64,000 bases of DNA, from NCBI GenBank assembly GCA_013112685.1, contig JABFGC010000002.1, positions 2,366,902-2,430,901 on the forward strand, given 5' to 3'. Of the stretch, positions 46,614 to 56,808 are shown in pieces. The position numbers and the translations under genes are program-made. Each line of letters starts with the position of its first letter. Position 1 is the first letter of the stretch. Origin of the DNA: Chloroflexota bacterium (GTDB taxonomy: Bacteria; Chloroflexota; Anaerolineae; Anaerolineales; Villigracilaceae). The notes beneath the pieces were generated by a model. It saw nothing but the letters and a program-made list of their open reading frames with translations. It did not search any database and was not told the DNA's origin.

Positions 46614-47327
46614 ATGGCTCGTAAAGCATCGAAACCAACAAAAACCCGGACCAAACGAACCAGGGAGGCGGCTCCGCCGAAACCGGCAAAGCCCGTCTTC
46701 CGCCCGGGGACGTGGATCACGCTGATCGTCTTCGCCGCCGTCCTCGGCGCGGCGATTTACCTGAACAGCAACCCCATCCAAACCGAGGAGGAGGCGGACG
46801 CCACGCCGACCGGCGAAGCGGCATTCCTCTTCGATTCGACCAAGGTGGTCGCCAGCATCGAGATCAAACCGGCGGAAGGCGACACCGTCAAACTGGAGCG
46901 GGACGAGAAAAAGGTCTGGGTGTTGACCCAGCCTGATAAGGCAGAAGCAGACCAGGCGGCGGCTGAGGCGGCGGCATCCCAAATCGGCGCTTTGCTCATC
47001 AACAACGAAATCGAAGGCGACCCGGAAATCTTCGGTCTCGATCAACCCGAATACGTCATCACGGTTGAGTTCGAAGATGGGACGAGCGGCACACTGGAAG
47101 TCGGCGGCATCACGCCGACCGAAAGCGGATACTACGCGCGGCTGGACGATAAAATGTACATCGTTTCGTTGAGCGGCATCGAGGCGCTGACCAATCTGGT
47201 GAGTTCTCCGCCGTATCTGGCGACAGCCACGCCCGAACCGACCGCCGAGCCCACATCCACGCCTATTCCTACTGTGGAAGCGACAGCCACCGCGGAAGCA
47301 ACCATAGAAGCCACGCCCACTCCATGA
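46614..47327 (+). CDS. DUF4340 domain protein
   Basis: 237 residues: Lys/Pro-rich N-terminus, one transmembrane helix (about 35-52), then a DUF4340-like domain (VVASIEIKPAEGDTVKLERD, FGLDQPEYVITVEFEDG, TPTESGYYARLDD) and a Thr/Pro-rich tail. DUF4340 proteins regularly follow GldG-type genes. It closes the operon, six bases after the auxiliary gene. Confidence 0.85.
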   Translation: MARKASKPTKTRTKRTREAAPPKPAKPVFRPGTWITLIVFAAVLGAAIYLNSNPIQTEEEADATPTGEAAFLFDSTKVVASIEIKPAEGDTVKLERDEKKVWVLTQPDKAEADQAAAEAAASQIGALLINNEIEGDPEIFGLDQPEYVITVEFEDGTSGTLEVGGITPTESGYYARLDDKMYIVSLSGIEALTNLVSSPPYLATATPEPTAEPTSTPIPTVEATATAEATIEATPTP

Positions 47328-47331
47328 CACG

Positions 47332-47415
47332 CGGCTGTCTGGAGAACATCCAGACAGCCGTAATGCAAAAGCATTGCAAAGCGTCTGAAAGCCGAAAGCC
47401 TATTGCTTTTCGGCT
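47332..47415 (+). terminator. Hairpin pair downstream of the Gld-like operon
   Basis: CGGCTGTCTGG/CCAGACAGCCG (47332-47342 with 47350-47360) and a second stem GCCGAAAGC/GCTTTTCGGC (47391-47414). Neither is followed by a clean T-run, so intrinsic termination is uncertain. Confidence 0.5.
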
Positions 47416-47479
47416 CGAAAAAGTGTATTCTAACCTTGTGAATTGTAAGACAAATCACTTGCCCAAACTGGATGTGTGA

Positions 47480-48693
<1,214 letters not shown>

Positions 48694-48697
48694 ACCG

Positions 48698-48730
48698 ACA
48701 GCCCCCGGCGAAAGTTCGGGGGCTGTTTTC
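48698..48730 (+). terminator. Terminator of rpoD
   Basis: ACAGCCCCCG (48698-48707) pairs with CGGGGGCTGT (48717-48726) around a nine-base loop, followed by TTTC. Confidence 0.75.
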
Positions 48731-48733
48731 TGT

Positions 48734-48739
48734 TAAAAT
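48734..48739 (+). promoter_or_regulatory. -10-like element, possible leaderless start of the membrane protein gene
   Basis: TAAAAT ends eight bases before ATG 48748, so a transcript would begin next to the start codon. There is no convincing -35. Confidence 0.35.
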
Positions 48740-48747
48740 CTAAAAAC

Positions 48748-50217
48748 ATGGACTCATCGCGCATCATTAAATTTTTCCCGCGCCTTCAGGATATTTTCTT
48801 CGCGGCATTGTTCCTTGCCATCCTCCTGCTCGGAAGCCGCATGATCAACCTCGACGGCGACCTTCCCCGGCATCTCCTGTTCGGGAAATACATCCTCGAA
48901 AACAGGACCGTCCCAAACACCGAGCCGTTCATTTATCCCTACGAAGGCAGGCATTACGTCTCGCACGAATGGCTGGCGCAGGTCGTTTATTATCTCGTCT
49001 ACGCCGCCGTCGGCTTGAAGGGACTGGTTCTGCTCGCCGCCGGTTTGCTTTCCGTCACGTTCTACATTTCGTACAGTTATCTTGTAAAACGCTTCTCGCT
49101 AAGACTGCCTGTTTTATTCCTCGTCGGCTGGGGCGTTGCAATCACTTCGCTCAACTGGGCAATCCGCCCGCACGTGTTTTCCATGTTCCTGCTGGCGGTC
49201 TGGCTCATCCTGGCGGACGAATTGCGGCGCGGCGGGAATACGTCCATCTGGCAGTTCCCGGTTTTGATGATCCTGTGGAGCAACCTGCACGGTGTATTCA
49301 TCGCGGGCGTGCTGGTCCTGTTCGCGTTTGCGGCGGGCTGGGCGGTGGATTATCTTTTCGACTCGAGAAATGCGGATACCGCCATCGGCAAACGCTTGTG
49401 GCTGGCGCTTCTCCTCTCCGCGCTCGCAAGCTTTTTGAATCCGGGCGGGGCGGGCTCGTGGACCAGCATTTTGGGATTCGTCAACAACCGATACCTGATG
49501 TCCCGTATGCTCGAAGCGAATGCGCCGAATTTTCAACTGCCGGAGATGCGCATCCTTCTTGCATTTATGGCTTTTTCCATTTTCCTGCTGGCGTTCAAAC
49601 GGGAGAAATTATCCGCTGGGCAGGGCTTTTTGCTTGCAGGTTTCACAGCCATGAGCCTGGTGGCGTTCCGCAACATTCACCTTTACGGCATCGTCGCGCC
49701 TTTTGTGCTAGCTGAAACGCTCTCCGAGACCAAAAACCTGAAACTCGTCAACCGCCTGGAAAATACGCTCGCCGGGATCGAAACCCGAATCACCGGCTCT
49801 TTCCATCCCATTTTTACTTCCATTGCATTGGCGATTCTCGTTCTCATTTCGCCGCTCTCTTCCGCGCTTTACAAATTCGACCCGGAGACTTTCCCCGTCA
49901 AAGCGGTAGACTGGCTCGCATCCAACCCGCAGGAGGGGCGCACGTTCAACGACCTCAACTGGGGCGGCTACCTTGAATTGCATCTTTTCCCGGAACACAA
50001 AGCCTTCGCGGACAGCATCGCCGACGTGACCGGCGACGTCACAATGGAATACGAAACCATCCTCACCATGAGCAAAGGCTGGGAAGAATTGATGACATTC
50101 TACAACATCGAATGGGCAATCATCGAAACCGACTCTGATCTGGCGGTAATCCTGGTGGAGGAGAACGGCTGGAACATTCTGTACGAAGACGAAACCGCCG
50201 TGATTCTGAGGAAGTGA
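48748..50217 (+). CDS. GT-C-like polytopic membrane protein
   Basis: 489 residues, ten or more transmembrane helices. The first loop contains INLDGDLPRHLLFG and, further on, YVSHEWLAQVVYYLVY, an acidic-loop pattern seen in GT-C-like membrane proteins; a short soluble C-terminus follows (about 400-489). Related to the neighbouring two genes in architecture. No substrate can be named, and catalysis is inferred only from topology. Confidence 0.65.
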   Translation: MDSSRIIKFFPRLQDIFFAALFLAILLLGSRMINLDGDLPRHLLFGKYILENRTVPNTEPFIYPYEGRHYVSHEWLAQVVYYLVYAAVGLKGLVLLAAGLLSVTFYISYSYLVKRFSLRLPVLFLVGWGVAITSLNWAIRPHVFSMFLLAVWLILADELRRGGNTSIWQFPVLMILWSNLHGVFIAGVLVLFAFAAGWAVDYLFDSRNADTAIGKRLWLALLLSALASFLNPGGAGSWTSILGFVNNRYLMSRMLEANAPNFQLPEMRILLAFMAFSIFLLAFKREKLSAGQGFLLAGFTAMSLVAFRNIHLYGIVAPFVLAETLSETKNLKLVNRLENTLAGIETRITGSFHPIFTSIALAILVLISPLSSALYKFDPETFPVKAVDWLASNPQEGRTFNDLNWGGYLELHLFPEHKAFADSIADVTGDVTMEYETILTMSKGWEELMTFYNIEWAIIETDSDLAVILVEENGWNILYEDETAVILRK

Positions 50218-50232
50218 AAACACAAGTCAGCC

Positions 50233-51728
50233 ATGAGCAAAATCAACCTCCCACTGTTGGCAATCCTGTTCCTGGCGCTTACCGTGCGGCTTATTGGCAT
50301 TCAATCCCGCCCCATTTGGTACGACGAGGCGTTTGCCATTCTGTTCGCAGGCAAAGGGTTGAGCGCCATGCTGTACGGAACGCTCGCGACGACCGGCGCA
50401 GGTTCGGCGGATATCCATCCGCTCGGGTATTACACATTCCTCTGGTTGTGGATGAACCTGCTGGGAGATTCGGTCGTCACAGCCCGGCTGTTCTCGATCC
50501 TTTCCAGCCTTATCTCTCTTTTTCTTGTATATAAAATCGCCCTTGCGCTGTTCAACAAAGACACTGCGACAGCCTCGGCGGCGATTTTCGCAATCCTGCC
50601 GTTTCAAATCCACTACGCGCAGGAAATCCGCATGTACGCCATGCTGAGCCTGTGGCTGCTGCTTGCGACGCTCTCCTTTTTGCGCGCCCGCTCAGGGAAT
50701 GGGAGATGGTGGATTCTCTTTTCCATTGCCAGCGCATTGGCGCAATACACCCACAACCTCGCCGCGGTGTATTTGATCCCGCTTGCGCTGACGCCCATCC
50801 TTCAACGGGATTGGAAAACGCTTCGCTCCTTGATTGCGGCTGGTCTGGTTTCTATAATTCTTTATCTCCCCTGGCTGATTCACCTGCCGTCCCAATTTTC
50901 GAAGGTCAGCGCCTCCTATTGGGTGGAACGCCCCGGCGTGGAAAAGATATTCACCCTGTTCCTGTTTTACCTTCCCCACCTGCCGTTGACGGGCGTCATG
51001 CTGGTCGTTGGTTTGCTGGCGGCTGTCCTCGTCATTTCACTGGCAGCATTCCAAACGTACCTCGCAAAAAAGAATGACCTTGCAGGGGCATCCTGGGGGC
51101 ATGGACGGCTTATCTCGCCTTCGCTCCGCCTTCCTTGTTATGGCTCGCCTCCCAGTTTGTACCGGTCTACGTCGAGCGCGCCCTGCTCCCATCCCATGCC
51201 ATATTCGGCATCTGGCTGGCTTGGGCATTCACGCAGACCCGCCCTCCGCACTTTATTCGATTTTTTGCGGCGGGATTGATCGTCGTCAGCGCAGGAATGG
51301 GGATGTACCAGCACGCCGCTTATGAAGGCTTTCCGTATGGATCGTTTTCGGAACTGAATCAAAGCCTGCGGGTCCGAATTGAGGCGGGAGATGTTATTCT
51401 GCATTCCAGCAAGTTATCCTACCTTCCGGCGTTTTACTTCGACCCGCCCCTGCCGCAGGGATTCATCGTGGACCCGCCTGGCAGCAGCGTGGATACGCTC
51501 GCGCCCGCCACACGGGAGATTTTGAACGTCAGCGCATTTTCCGATATCGAACAGGCAACGAGCGGCGCCGCCCGCGTTTGGTTCGTTATCTTCCGGCAAT
51601 CCATTGACGAATACACGTCCAAAGGCTATCCCAGCCACCCACATCTTGAGTACCTGGATAAGCGCTTCGACCTCTATGCCGTCGAGGAATGGGACGACAT
51701 CCGGGTTTATTTGTACGTTTTGCCATGA
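50233..51728 (+). CDS. GT39-like membrane glycosyltransferase (frameshifted)
   Basis: The first frame runs from ATG 50233 with the acidic loop SRPIWYDEAFAI (a DE motif typical of GT-C enzymes) through about seven transmembrane helices, to about 51095; the second frame carries the C-terminal helices and a soluble domain (LLPSHAIFGIWLAWAFTQ to the end at 51728). The break is near 51095 beside a GGGGG run. Total ~498 residues. The last four bases (ATGA) overlap the next gene. Confidence 0.78.
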
Positions 51729-53311
51729 ACAAATCCGTGTCGGATAAACTCGCGTTCCCGTTTGTGGCGGTGGCCATTCTCGGATTCAGTTCTATTCCCT
51801 TCTTGCTCGGCAAATCCGCCGAAACGGACGCGCTTGCCTTTCGCGGCACATACACCGATACCGCCGATTACGCCGTCCATCTCGCCATGATGCAGGCGGG
51901 GAGGCTGGGGGAATGGGCGTATCAATTGCGCTTCACGAGCGAGGAACACAACCCGGCATTCATTCGGCTGTTTTACATTTTGCTCGGTCATCTCAGCCGC
52001 TTGCTCAATCTCGACGTGGAAACCGTCTTTCACGCCGCCCGCTGGCTCTTTGGGCTGACCGCCCTCTTTGCTTTTGACCGGCTTTTTCATAAAGCCTTCC
52101 CGCAAAAAGCACATGCCCGTTTTGCCTTTTTTCTGGCAGTTCTTGGCGGGGGAGTTGGCTGGCTTCAACTGATACTCGGCGCGCCGCTCGAACCCATCTC
52201 CCCCATTGACCTGTGGCTGATTGACGCATACATCCTGTTCAGCATTTCCCTTTTTCCTGCCTTCTCCTTCACCCTGACCTTGATGGCAGCCGCCTTATAC
52301 TTCTTCCTCCAATTTTTGGAGGACGGGGAGTGGCGTAACGTTGTTTGGGTCAGCCTGCTAGCAGTAACAAGCCAGATGATGAATCCCATCGCCTTCGCCG
52401 TCGTGGATTTGTCCATGGCGGGCGCGGTTTTATTTACCTGGTGGAAGCACAGGAAGATTGATTTCAAGCAAGGATATGCCCTCCTCCTGATTGCGGTTGT
52501 TCAAGTCCCGTTATTGCTTTACAACCTTTGGGTTCTGGCGCTCGACCCGATTTGGAGCCAGTTCACGCGGCAGAACGAGACCCTCTCCCCGCCTCTGATT
52601 TTCTACCTTTGGGGGTTCGCCCCCTTCTGGCTTTTCGCCATCGTTGGGATCATCCGATCTCTTCGGGAAAGGAATCCGGCAATGGGAGCCATGTCCGTTT
52701 GGGTCGCGGGTGGATTCTTTCTCGCCTACCTGCCGGTGTTGATCCAGCGCAGGTTTCTGCTCGGCGTCCCCATCCCGCTGGGAGCCTTAGCCATTTACGG
52801 ATTTCAATTCCTGATGGCAAAACTCCCCGCCTCGCTCCAAGCGCTGAAAAGACGGGAAAGCCTCCTGTGTTTCACGTACGTTTTGTTTGCATCCGTCTCT
52901 TCGCTGTTTTTGATACTCAATTCGAGTCTGTACGTCCTGACGCAGCCCAAAGCCCTCTTTTATCCGCGCGAGATTCAAGCCGCCGCACAGTGGCTGGACG
53001 AAAACGCCGCGCCGGGAGACTTTGTCCTTGCAGATGTTCAAACCAGCCAAATCCTCGCCCAGCGGACTCGTCTCAAGGTTTATGTCGGTCACGAAATGGA
53101 GACGCTCTACTTCCACAACAAAGAGTCCGCCATGAAAGCCTATTTCAACGGGACCATCTCCGCTGAATGGTTATCCCAGACCCCGGTCCGATGGGTGGTT
53201 TATGGTCCGTATGAAGCGGAAATCAACGCATCGTTCCTGCCCGATTCCACCCTTACCCTCGTCCATCAAAACGACGCGGTAAAAATCTACGAAGTAAACC
53301 TTGAACGATGA
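51725..53311 (+). CDS. Polytopic membrane protein, GT-C-like
   Basis: 528 residues from ATG 51725 (in the ATGA overlap with the preceding gene). About ten helices; the first loop YTDTADYAVHLAMMQAGRLG and EEHNPAFIRLFYILLGHLSR are typical of uncharacterised GT-C-like proteins of this lineage. The soluble C-terminus (about 415-528) is a conserved companion domain with LDENAAPGDFVLAD and VRWVVYGPYE. It completes a three-gene set of similar proteins in one operon (48748-53311), likely acting on the same envelope glycan or protein. Confidence 0.65.
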   Translation: MNKSVSDKLAFPFVAVAILGFSSIPFLLGKSAETDALAFRGTYTDTADYAVHLAMMQAGRLGEWAYQLRFTSEEHNPAFIRLFYILLGHLSRLLNLDVETVFHAARWLFGLTALFAFDRLFHKAFPQKAHARFAFFLAVLGGGVGWLQLILGAPLEPISPIDLWLIDAYILFSISLFPAFSFTLTLMAAALYFFLQFLEDGEWRNVVWVSLLAVTSQMMNPIAFAVVDLSMAGAVLFTWWKHRKIDFKQGYALLLIAVVQVPLLLYNLWVLALDPIWSQFTRQNETLSPPLIFYLWGFAPFWLFAIVGIIRSLRERNPAMGAMSVWVAGGFFLAYLPVLIQRRFLLGVPIPLGALAIYGFQFLMAKLPASLQALKRRESLLCFTYVLFASVSSLFLILNSSLYVLTQPKALFYPREIQAAAQWLDENAAPGDFVLADVQTSQILAQRTRLKVYVGHEMETLYFHNKESAMKAYFNGTISAEWLSQTPVRWVVYGPYEAEINASFLPDSTLTLVHQNDAVKIYEVNLER

Positions 53312-53408
53312 AAAGCAAAACGGGTAAACCATTTTTTGCCTGTGCCAAATCCTGGCAAACACAAAGTATTCATGAAATGAGTTTTACCCCGAAGGATGAA
53401 AAGGGAGT

Positions 53409-53450
53409 CCAGAAGTTCCACTTCTGGAATTCTGCAAGTAGAACTTGCGG
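53409..53450. repeat. Tandem small hairpins in a gene-free stretch
   Basis: CCAGAAGT/ACTTCTGG (53409-53416 with 53420-53427) and GCAAGT/ACTTGC (53434-53439 with 53443-53448) form two adjacent hairpins. The 53312-53603 stretch around them has no plausible gene on either strand. Confidence 0.55.
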
Positions 53451-53603
53451 AGTCCGCTTATTTTCATCGCAGGTTACGAAGAAAGAACGCGCGAAAAATC
53501 CGCTCTTTCCCCATTTGTGGACATGGCGCCCTTCGTGTTCAGGTTCTTTCCCGCCAATTGCGGGAGAGTCGCAAAAAACTGCAGTGGGAGACTGGGCTTC
53601 GAT

Positions 53604-54920
53604 TTACCAAACCGCATCCAGCATCAGCGCCAAAAAGATGAACGCCAGGTACATGCTCGACCAGCGGTACATCGTCCACGCCACTTTGTTGCCGCCCACG
53701 CGGAAGACCTTCCACGCGGCGTACAGCAAAAACGCGCCCAGCACGCTCGCAGAGACGAGATAGATCGTCCCCGCCAGGTTGAGGATGGGAAGCAATAGCG
53801 TCACCACGATCAACTCCACCGTGTAGATCAGAATCTGCCTGCGGGTTTTCTCCTCGCCCTCCACCACCGGCGGCATGGGCACACCCGCCCGCGCATAATC
53901 ACTTTTGCGGACAATCGCCAGCGCCCAGAAGTGCGGCGGAGTCCACATGAAGATGATGGCGAAGAGAATCCACGCCGCGAGGCTGAGTTCGCCGGTTGCC
54001 GCCGCCCAGCCCACCATCGGCGGAATCGCCCCCGCCCCCCCCGCCGATGACGATGTTTTGAACCGTCGCCCTCTTCAGCCATACGCTGTAGAAAAACACA
54101 TAATAGAAAATGCCCGTCAGCGAAAGCAGCGCGGCGAGCAAATTGACATATCCCGCCATCACGTAATAACTGACCGGGCACAACGCCAGCCCGTACGAAA
54201 GACCTTCGGCGGGAGTCAGGCGCCCATCCGCCAGTGGGCGTTTGGATGTGCGTTGCATGTTCTTGTCCAGTTCGCGGTCAATGTACTGGTTCAACGCGCT
54301 CGAACCCGCCGCCGCCAGCGCGCCGCCGAACAACGTCCAGAACGCGAGCGACGCGGGGGCCACGCCTTGCCGCCCGCCACCAGACCGCCGTAGGTCGTCA
54401 CCAGCAGCAATAGCACAATGACCGGCTTGGAAAGGATGAAGAAATCCTTCGCGCGCTGACCGAACGTCCCTTGATAATCGGGGACGCCGTCCTCCTTCAA
54501 CGTGCCGGAGATGAACACAAGCATCGCCAGCGAAATCCACAGCGCAACCGCCGTCAGCGAGTGGAGCACAATCAGGTGCATGGAATATCTATCGGTTGTG
54601 CTCAGCGCGCCCACCAGCGACTGCCCCAAAAACAAAACGCCGGTGATGGTCGTGAGCGGCAGCAATACCGTGTGATGACGCTGTTCGCGCCACGCCTTGC
54701 GCCACACATCCAGCATCACCAGCGAAGCCGCGCCCACCAAAACGAAGTGGAGCAATTTCAAATAGCCCAGCGGTGCAATGGGCACGCACAGGGGCCAGCC
54801 GGGGCAAAAGACCATCGCGCCCGTAATCGTCACCAATCGCCCCACAACCGTCAGCAGGAACACCACCGCCAACAGCGACAACGTCCTGCGCGCAAAGGAA
54901 GTCCGCAAGGAATACTTCAT
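53604..54920 (-). CDS. Compact CtaA-like domain fused to CtaB heme O synthase (frameshifted)
   Basis: The N-terminal ~130 residues have four transmembrane helices and resemble half of a CtaA heme A synthase: GRLVTITGAMVFCPGWPLC carries the cysteine pair, with one His in KLLHFVLVG and one in VLHSLTAVAL. The rest is CtaB: NQYIDRELDKNMQRT (prenyl-diphosphate Asp motif), then SDYARAGVPMPPVV and more helices. Breaks near 54360 (GGGGGCC) and 54045 (a long C-run) are repaired by one base each. CtaB farnesylates heme b to heme o. It ends the oxidase operon. Confidence 0.85.
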
Positions 54921-54924
54921 CGGG

Positions 54925-55656
54925 TTAATCGTCCTGCTTTCTCAGGTAGAAGGGATAGCCAACAAGCAAAATCGCCGCAAACGTGAACCACTGCAAAGCA
55001 TAACCGAAATGCGGTCCCTCCGTCAATTCGACGACCGGCTGGTAGGGAATCGGCGGGATGTCGTCGCCCGCTTCCGCGTTTGGTTGAATGAACACATTCA
55101 GAATGGGATAAGGCAGCTGGGCGGACATCCTCTCCACATCGAGGTTGTTCCACACAGCGAGCCTAGTCCCGTCCATCGGCAGCGCATCGGCGACTCCGCC
55201 GAAGGCTGGTTTGCCTTGCCCAAGCCGGATCTGCCCCGTCACCTGACCCGATTCATCGTAGATGCGCCAATCTTCCGGCGCGGAGCCGCCTTCAGCGGGC
55301 ACCCAGCCCCGGTTCACCAGAACAGCCGTCCCGTCGAAATGAAGCGGGGTGATGAGGTGGTATCCGACCAAGCCATCGTGGGCTTGATTCCGCAAGGCAA
55401 CTTGATTCTCAAAGTCATATTCCCCGGTGACCGTCACCGCCCGCCATTCCATCGAAGCGATGTCGGCGGGAACTTCCTCGTTCAAATCCAGGGTCGGCAA
55501 GGCGCGCATGGACTCCACTTGCGCGTTGAAGGCGCGGCGTTGGTCGAGCCGATCCAACTGCCAGATGCCGAGGCGGACGCAAACCGCCGCTCCAGCCAGC
55601 GCCAACAGTGTGGTGAGCGCCCACTTCGGCGAAAACATGCGGCGCAAAACAGTCAT
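54925..55656 (-). CDS. SURF1-family oxidase assembly protein
   Basis: 243 residues. Two terminal transmembrane helices flank a soluble domain; the N-terminus reads GAAVCVRLGIWQLDRLDQR, the usual SURF1 start, and PYPILNVFIQPNAEAGDD and LTEGPHFGYALQWFTFAAIL close it, the last being the family signature. SURF1 assists heme a insertion into cytochrome oxidase subunit I. The stop of the upstream cupredoxin-like gene overlaps its start region by four bases. Confidence 0.9.
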   Translation of the reverse strand: MTVLRRMFSPKWALTTLLALAGAAVCVRLGIWQLDRLDQRRAFNAQVESMRALPTLDLNEEVPADIASMEWRAVTVTGEYDFENQVALRNQAHDGLVGYHLITPLHFDGTAVLVNRGWVPAEGGSAPEDWRIYDESGQVTGQIRLGQGKPAFGGVADALPMDGTRLAVWNNLDVERMSAQLPYPILNVFIQPNAEAGDDIPPIPYQPVVELTEGPHFGYALQWFTFAAILLVGYPFYLRKQDD

Positions 55657-56144
55657 GCCGTTTCCTTTTTTCTTCCAGCGGGAAGCAAGCCGCTGTAGAT
55701 GACGAAAATCATCGAAAGCGGAAACCCCGCCAGGAAGATGCCGAAGACGCGCGTGCGCCAGGTGACCGGCTCCCGCACGGTGAGACCGAAGTAGTTATCC
55801 GCCTGGAAGGAACATTCGTAGGCGAGGTTTTGCTCCGATTCTAGTTTCAGGCTGGCGGAGGAACCGGCGGGAATCCAAAGCGGACCGAGGTTGTGGTTCT
55901 CGCTGTCTTCGTTGATCACCTTGATCGTGTCGCCCACCACAAACTGCATATTATCGGGAATGTCGAGCTGTTCGCCTTCGCCGCGTCGAATTTTCTCCGC
56001 CGTGCCGGGCGGGATGAGAATCTCGACGACGGTGGGTTCGCGGTTCTCTCTTTTGAGGAAAAAATACGCAAGTTCGGTGCTCAGCGCACCAAGCGCGAAA
56101 CCGAGGGCAAACGAGAGGAGGATGCGTTTCAGGGTGAAATTCAT
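55653..56144 (-). CDS. Membrane-anchored cupredoxin-like protein in the oxidase operon
   Basis: 163 residues: N-terminal helix (9-29), a ~100-residue beta-sandwich and a C-terminal helix (about 132-152). The core contains VVGDTIKVINEDSENHNLGP and later LAYECSFQADNYFGLTV, a cupredoxin-like pattern with His and Cys that could bind copper. The Met ligand is not obvious. Its position between SCO and SURF1 suggests a role in copper handling for the CuA or CuB site. This function is inferred. Confidence 0.6.
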   Translation of the reverse strand: MNFTLKRILLSFALGFALGALSTELAYFFLKRENREPTVVEILIPPGTAEKIRRGEGEQLDIPDNMQFVVGDTIKVINEDSENHNLGPLWIPAGSSASLKLESEQNLAYECSFQADNYFGLTVREPVTWRTRVFGIFLAGFPLSMIFVIYSGLLPAGRKKETA

Positions 56145-56754
56145 CGCGGCTGCTTCAACAGCAATTTTATATCATGGACGATGTCTTCCACAGGGGTTCC
56201 GTAGGCGTAGGAGAGCCGCAGGTTTCCCTGGGCGTCCACCAAATAAGTGCGCGCCGTGTGGTTGACGATGACGCCAAGCGCCGAGTCGCTTTGCACCACT
56301 TCGCGGAAGATCGAATATGCCTGCCAGACGGGTTCGAGTTCCGCTTCGGCGCCGCTCAAGCCGATGAACGACGGATGAAAGTGGTTGGCATACGCCTGGA
56401 TTTTTTCGGGCGTGTCCCGCTCCGGGTCCACCGAAATGAACACGACCTGCACGTGTTGGGCGTCGTCGCGCAGGGCATCCATGACCTGCTTCATTTCCGC
56501 CAGCGTGGTCGGGCAGACATCGGGACAGGAAGTGTAGCCGAAAAACAGCAGGACGATCCTCTGTCGCGCTGTTCGCTCAGGCGAAAGATTCCGCCGTCCG
56601 CTTTGGCGAGGGCAATTTCGGGCGCGGGCGGAAGCGGCTCCGCATAACTCGTCCCGCGAAAAGAGGGCGGCTGTCCAAAAATCAGGGTCAGCGCCGCTGC
56701 TGTGGTGATCAGCACAAGAATGCCGATGCCCATCCAAAATAATTTTCGATCCAT
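56141..56754 (-). CDS. SCO1/SenC copper chaperone (frameshifted)
   Basis: From ATG 56754 the N-terminal anchor (MDRKLFWMGIGILVLITTAA) and part of the fold are in one frame; the C-terminal part with FFGYTSCPDVCPTTLAEMKQ (the CxxxC copper site), FISVDPERDTPE and the later His in VNHTARTYLV is in another. The break lies near 56556. One base restores a ~205-residue SCO protein that delivers copper to the CuA centre. It follows the oxidase subunit genes and its end overlaps the cupredoxin-like gene by four bases. Confidence 0.9.
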
Positions 56755-56808
56755 GTTCGTTCTCCAAAACAAATCCGCCGCCTCGTCGGCGGCGGAAATT
56801 TATCTCAT

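Noticed and set aside
45678..47330. 550-codon minus-strand frame opposite the GldG-type and DUF4340 genes
   Set aside because: Shadow of the coding strand; no family similarity.
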